Shown: one piece after another, positions 7,244 through 8,120 of the stretch
Position numbering within the stretch: position 1 is the first letter of the stretch
How the letters are laid out: each line of letters begins with the position of its first letter
From: an uncultured Dorea sp.
Lineage (GTDB): Bacteria; Bacillota; Clostridia; Lachnospirales; Lachnospiraceae
Assembly (NCBI GenBank): GCA_910579925.1
Contig: CAJTVY010000065.1
Span: forward strand, 5,203-13,322
Reading direction: 5' to 3'
Length of the DNA: 8,120 nucleotides
Program-made: the position numbers and the translations under genes
Notes under the pieces: generated by a model
The model's database searches: none
Seen by the model: the letters and a program-made list of their open reading frames with translations, nothing else
What the model was told of the DNA's origin: nothing

Positions 7244-7249
7244 GGGGGA
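7244..7249 (+). promoter_or_regulatory. Ribosome binding site for a GTG start
   Basis: GGGGGA lies 6 bases before GTG at 7256. The ATG at 7249 is in another frame and leads nowhere, so the GTG start is favoured. Confidence 0.65.
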
Positions 7250-7255
7250 TGCATA

Positions 7256-8038
7256 GTGGACTTATATTTTAATGAATTGTCAATAAAACATAGAGATTCG
7301 TTGGATTATACAGAGGCGGTAAAACTTGCGGAAGTTTACCAGTTATTAAAGAAACATGATTATAATACGTGCAGGATTGATATTCAAGACCATGAAAAAT
7401 TATTTTCCATGGTAGATAGATTACCGAATTCAATCAATATAAAGAACTTTTACTATTCCTTTTTTAAGCTGCCGTTTGAGAGTGATTCTGTGAATGAAAA
7501 AGAAGATAGATTTTATGAGCATGTCTGGACCTATAAAGAACAAAACTGTTTCGGACTGGCAATCGCATATCTTATGGATTCCTTTTCTTATAGTATTTTT
7601 CAGGATGAATGGAATTATTGTAATATTACAATATATCAAGATGACCAAAAAGAAAAAGTAAAAAATATAAGTACAAAACAGCATGTAGAATTTTATTTTA
7701 CTGCTGCAGAAGAAGACTCAGATATCCTGCTTGAAAAATGTAACAAGCATTTTTCAGAAAAAGGGATTCATTTGAGAGAAGATCATGGGATGGATAAACT
7801 GACTGCTTTTGCAGAAAAATTAGTACATAGCCCTTATGTTGTTGAAGTGATAAATTCTCTTCCCTACAATCCTAAAAAACGAAGATTTATTAAGGAAATA
7901 AAAGCAGACGGGCTGATTGAAATTGTATTACCGTGGACAGACCGCGGGCTTGGTCTTGTGGTCAGAACAACAGGTCGGACAAAAAAGGAAACAGATAGAA
8001 TAGCCCATATATTAGAAGAAAAGTATGGATATGTATAA
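7256..8038 (+). CDS. Unassigned third protein of the DUF262/ATPase cassette
   Basis: I do not recognise this 260-residue protein. It is soluble, with no signal peptide or membrane segment. It begins with YFNELSI (4-10) and a helical N-terminus (about 17-34). The middle is rich in aromatic residues (NFYYSFFKLPF 64-74; FSYSIFQDEW 110-119). A His/acidic stretch HLREDHGMDKL (172-182) and HSPYVVEVINSLP (191-203) precede a C-terminal region, RRFIKEIKADGLIEIVLPWTD (209-229), then GLGLVVRTTGRTKKETDRIA (231-250). The latter looks like a compact conserved motif (TTGR..KET..IA). No known nuclease motif is evident. It has the lowest G+C of the window. It starts at GTG 13 bases after the ATPase stop, so it is almost surely part of the same operon and may be the toxic effector, a specificity subunit or an inhibitor. 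Function is open. Confidence 0.82.
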   Translation: MDLYFNELSIKHRDSLDYTEAVKLAEVYQLLKKHDYNTCRIDIQDHEKLFSMVDRLPNSINIKNFYYSFFKLPFESDSVNEKEDRFYEHVWTYKEQNCFGLAIAYLMDSFSYSIFQDEWNYCNITIYQDDQKEKVKNISTKQHVEFYFTAAEEDSDILLEKCNKHFSEKGIHLREDHGMDKLTAFAEKLVHSPYVVEVINSLPYNPKKRRFIKEIKADGLIEIVLPWTDRGLGLVVRTTGRTKKETDRIAHILEEKYGYV

Positions 8039-8057
8039 ATTTTTATAAAAAATTTAT
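8035..8057. terminator. AT-only inverted repeat at the cassette end, weak terminator candidate
   Basis: ATAAATTTTT (8035-8044) pairs perfectly with AAAAATTTAT (8048-8057) across a 3-base loop, and the left arm overlaps the stop codon of the third gene. The stem has no G-C pair and no T-run follows, so termination would be weak. A promoter-region palindrome is an alternative reading. Confidence 0.3.
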
Positions 8058-8060
8058 AAT
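8055..8060 (+). promoter_or_regulatory. Possible -10 box of the downstream chaperone operon
   Basis: TATAAT ends 13 bases before the CIRCE element, so a transcript from it would start just ahead of CIRCE, the usual place in Bacillus-type groE leaders. No good -35 is seen at the right distance, and the region is so AT-rich that a chance match is likely. Confidence 0.35.
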
Positions 8061-8073
8061 ATTAAGAAATTTG

Positions 8074-8100
8074 TTAGCACTCACTAAAAAAGAGTGCTAA
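8074..8100 (+). promoter_or_regulatory. CIRCE operator (HrcA binding site)
   Basis: TTAGCACTC, nine bases, GAGTGCTAA is a perfect match to the CIRCE consensus. HrcA repressor binds it and controls groESL and/or hrcA-grpE-dnaK in Firmicutes. No gene on the minus strand is placed to use it, so the controlled operon should start to the right of the window. The element also forms a hairpin followed by TTTT and could add some termination for the upstream cassette. Confidence 0.95.
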
Positions 8101-8107
8101 TTTTCTA

Positions 8108-8113
8108 TTGACT
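8108..8113 (+). promoter_or_regulatory. Possible -35 box downstream of CIRCE
   Basis: TTGACT matches five of six consensus bases. The -10 would fall near 8131-8136, outside the window. If real, CIRCE lies just upstream of the promoter, and a second CIRCE may follow. Confidence 0.4.
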
Positions 8114-8120
8114 TTTAAAA

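Larger units (their letters stand above)
4994..8038 (+). other. Candidate three-gene defence cassette (DUF262, DUF3696 ATPase, unknown)
   Basis: Three co-directional genes with an 8-base overlap and a 13-base gap form one translational unit. Composition falls from the permease into this block: hand counts of single 60-base lines gave about 58% G+C in the permease (2641-2700), 42% in the first gene (5101-5160), 38% in the second (6361-6420) and 18-30% in the third (7621-7680, 7261-7320). DUF262 proteins paired with OLD-like or DUF3696 ATPases are known from defence islands. The block ends before a housekeeping heat-shock operator, so it looks like cargo gained between two core loci. No integrase, tRNA or clear target duplication is visible in the window. 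Confidence 0.6.

Overview
The window looks like chromosomal DNA of a low-to-mid G+C Firmicute, most likely a gut-type clostridium such as a Lachnospiraceae member. This rests on strong GGAGG-type ribosome binding sites, a large FtsX-like permease with a coiled-coil ectodomain paired with a MacB/LolD-type ATPase, and a perfect CIRCE heat-shock operator at the right edge. Species cannot be named from sequence alone.

Left part (1-802): two copies of a 55-bp repeat, spaced 63 bp apart and rich in short inverted repeats, lie at the window edge. The second copy supplies the stop codon and last nine codons of a GNAT acetyltransferase on the minus strand. Between this gene and the next is a divergent promoter region centred on a 9-bp-arm palindrome that carries TATAAT on both strands.

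Middle part (803-4993): a two-gene ABC exporter-type operon. The first gene is a complete ATPase with all nucleotide-binding motifs. Nine bases later comes a 1158-residue FtsX-family permease with a very long extracytoplasmic coiled-coil hairpin (eleven clean heptads in each arm, joined by an acidic Gly/Pro linker). The pair probably acts as a mechanotransmission or envelope/peptide-efflux type ABC system, not as a nutrient importer.

Right part (4994-8038): base composition drops sharply straight after the permease stop codon. Three tightly packed genes follow: a DUF262 (GmrSD N-terminal/ParB-like) protein without an HNH domain, an OLD/RecF-like AAA ATPase with a DUF3696-type C-terminus, and a 260-residue protein I cannot assign. 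The first two overlap by 8 bases and the third starts at GTG 13 bases later. This is the layout of an antiphage defence cassette. From memory it resembles the Menshen (NsnABC) type, which I cannot verify here. It sits between the permease and the heat-shock operon, with no visible terminator or strong promoter at its left edge.

Right edge (8039-8120): an AT-only inverted repeat at the end of the third gene, a perfect CIRCE operator and a possible -35 box. These announce a chaperone operon (groESL or hrcA-grpE-dnaK) just outside the window.
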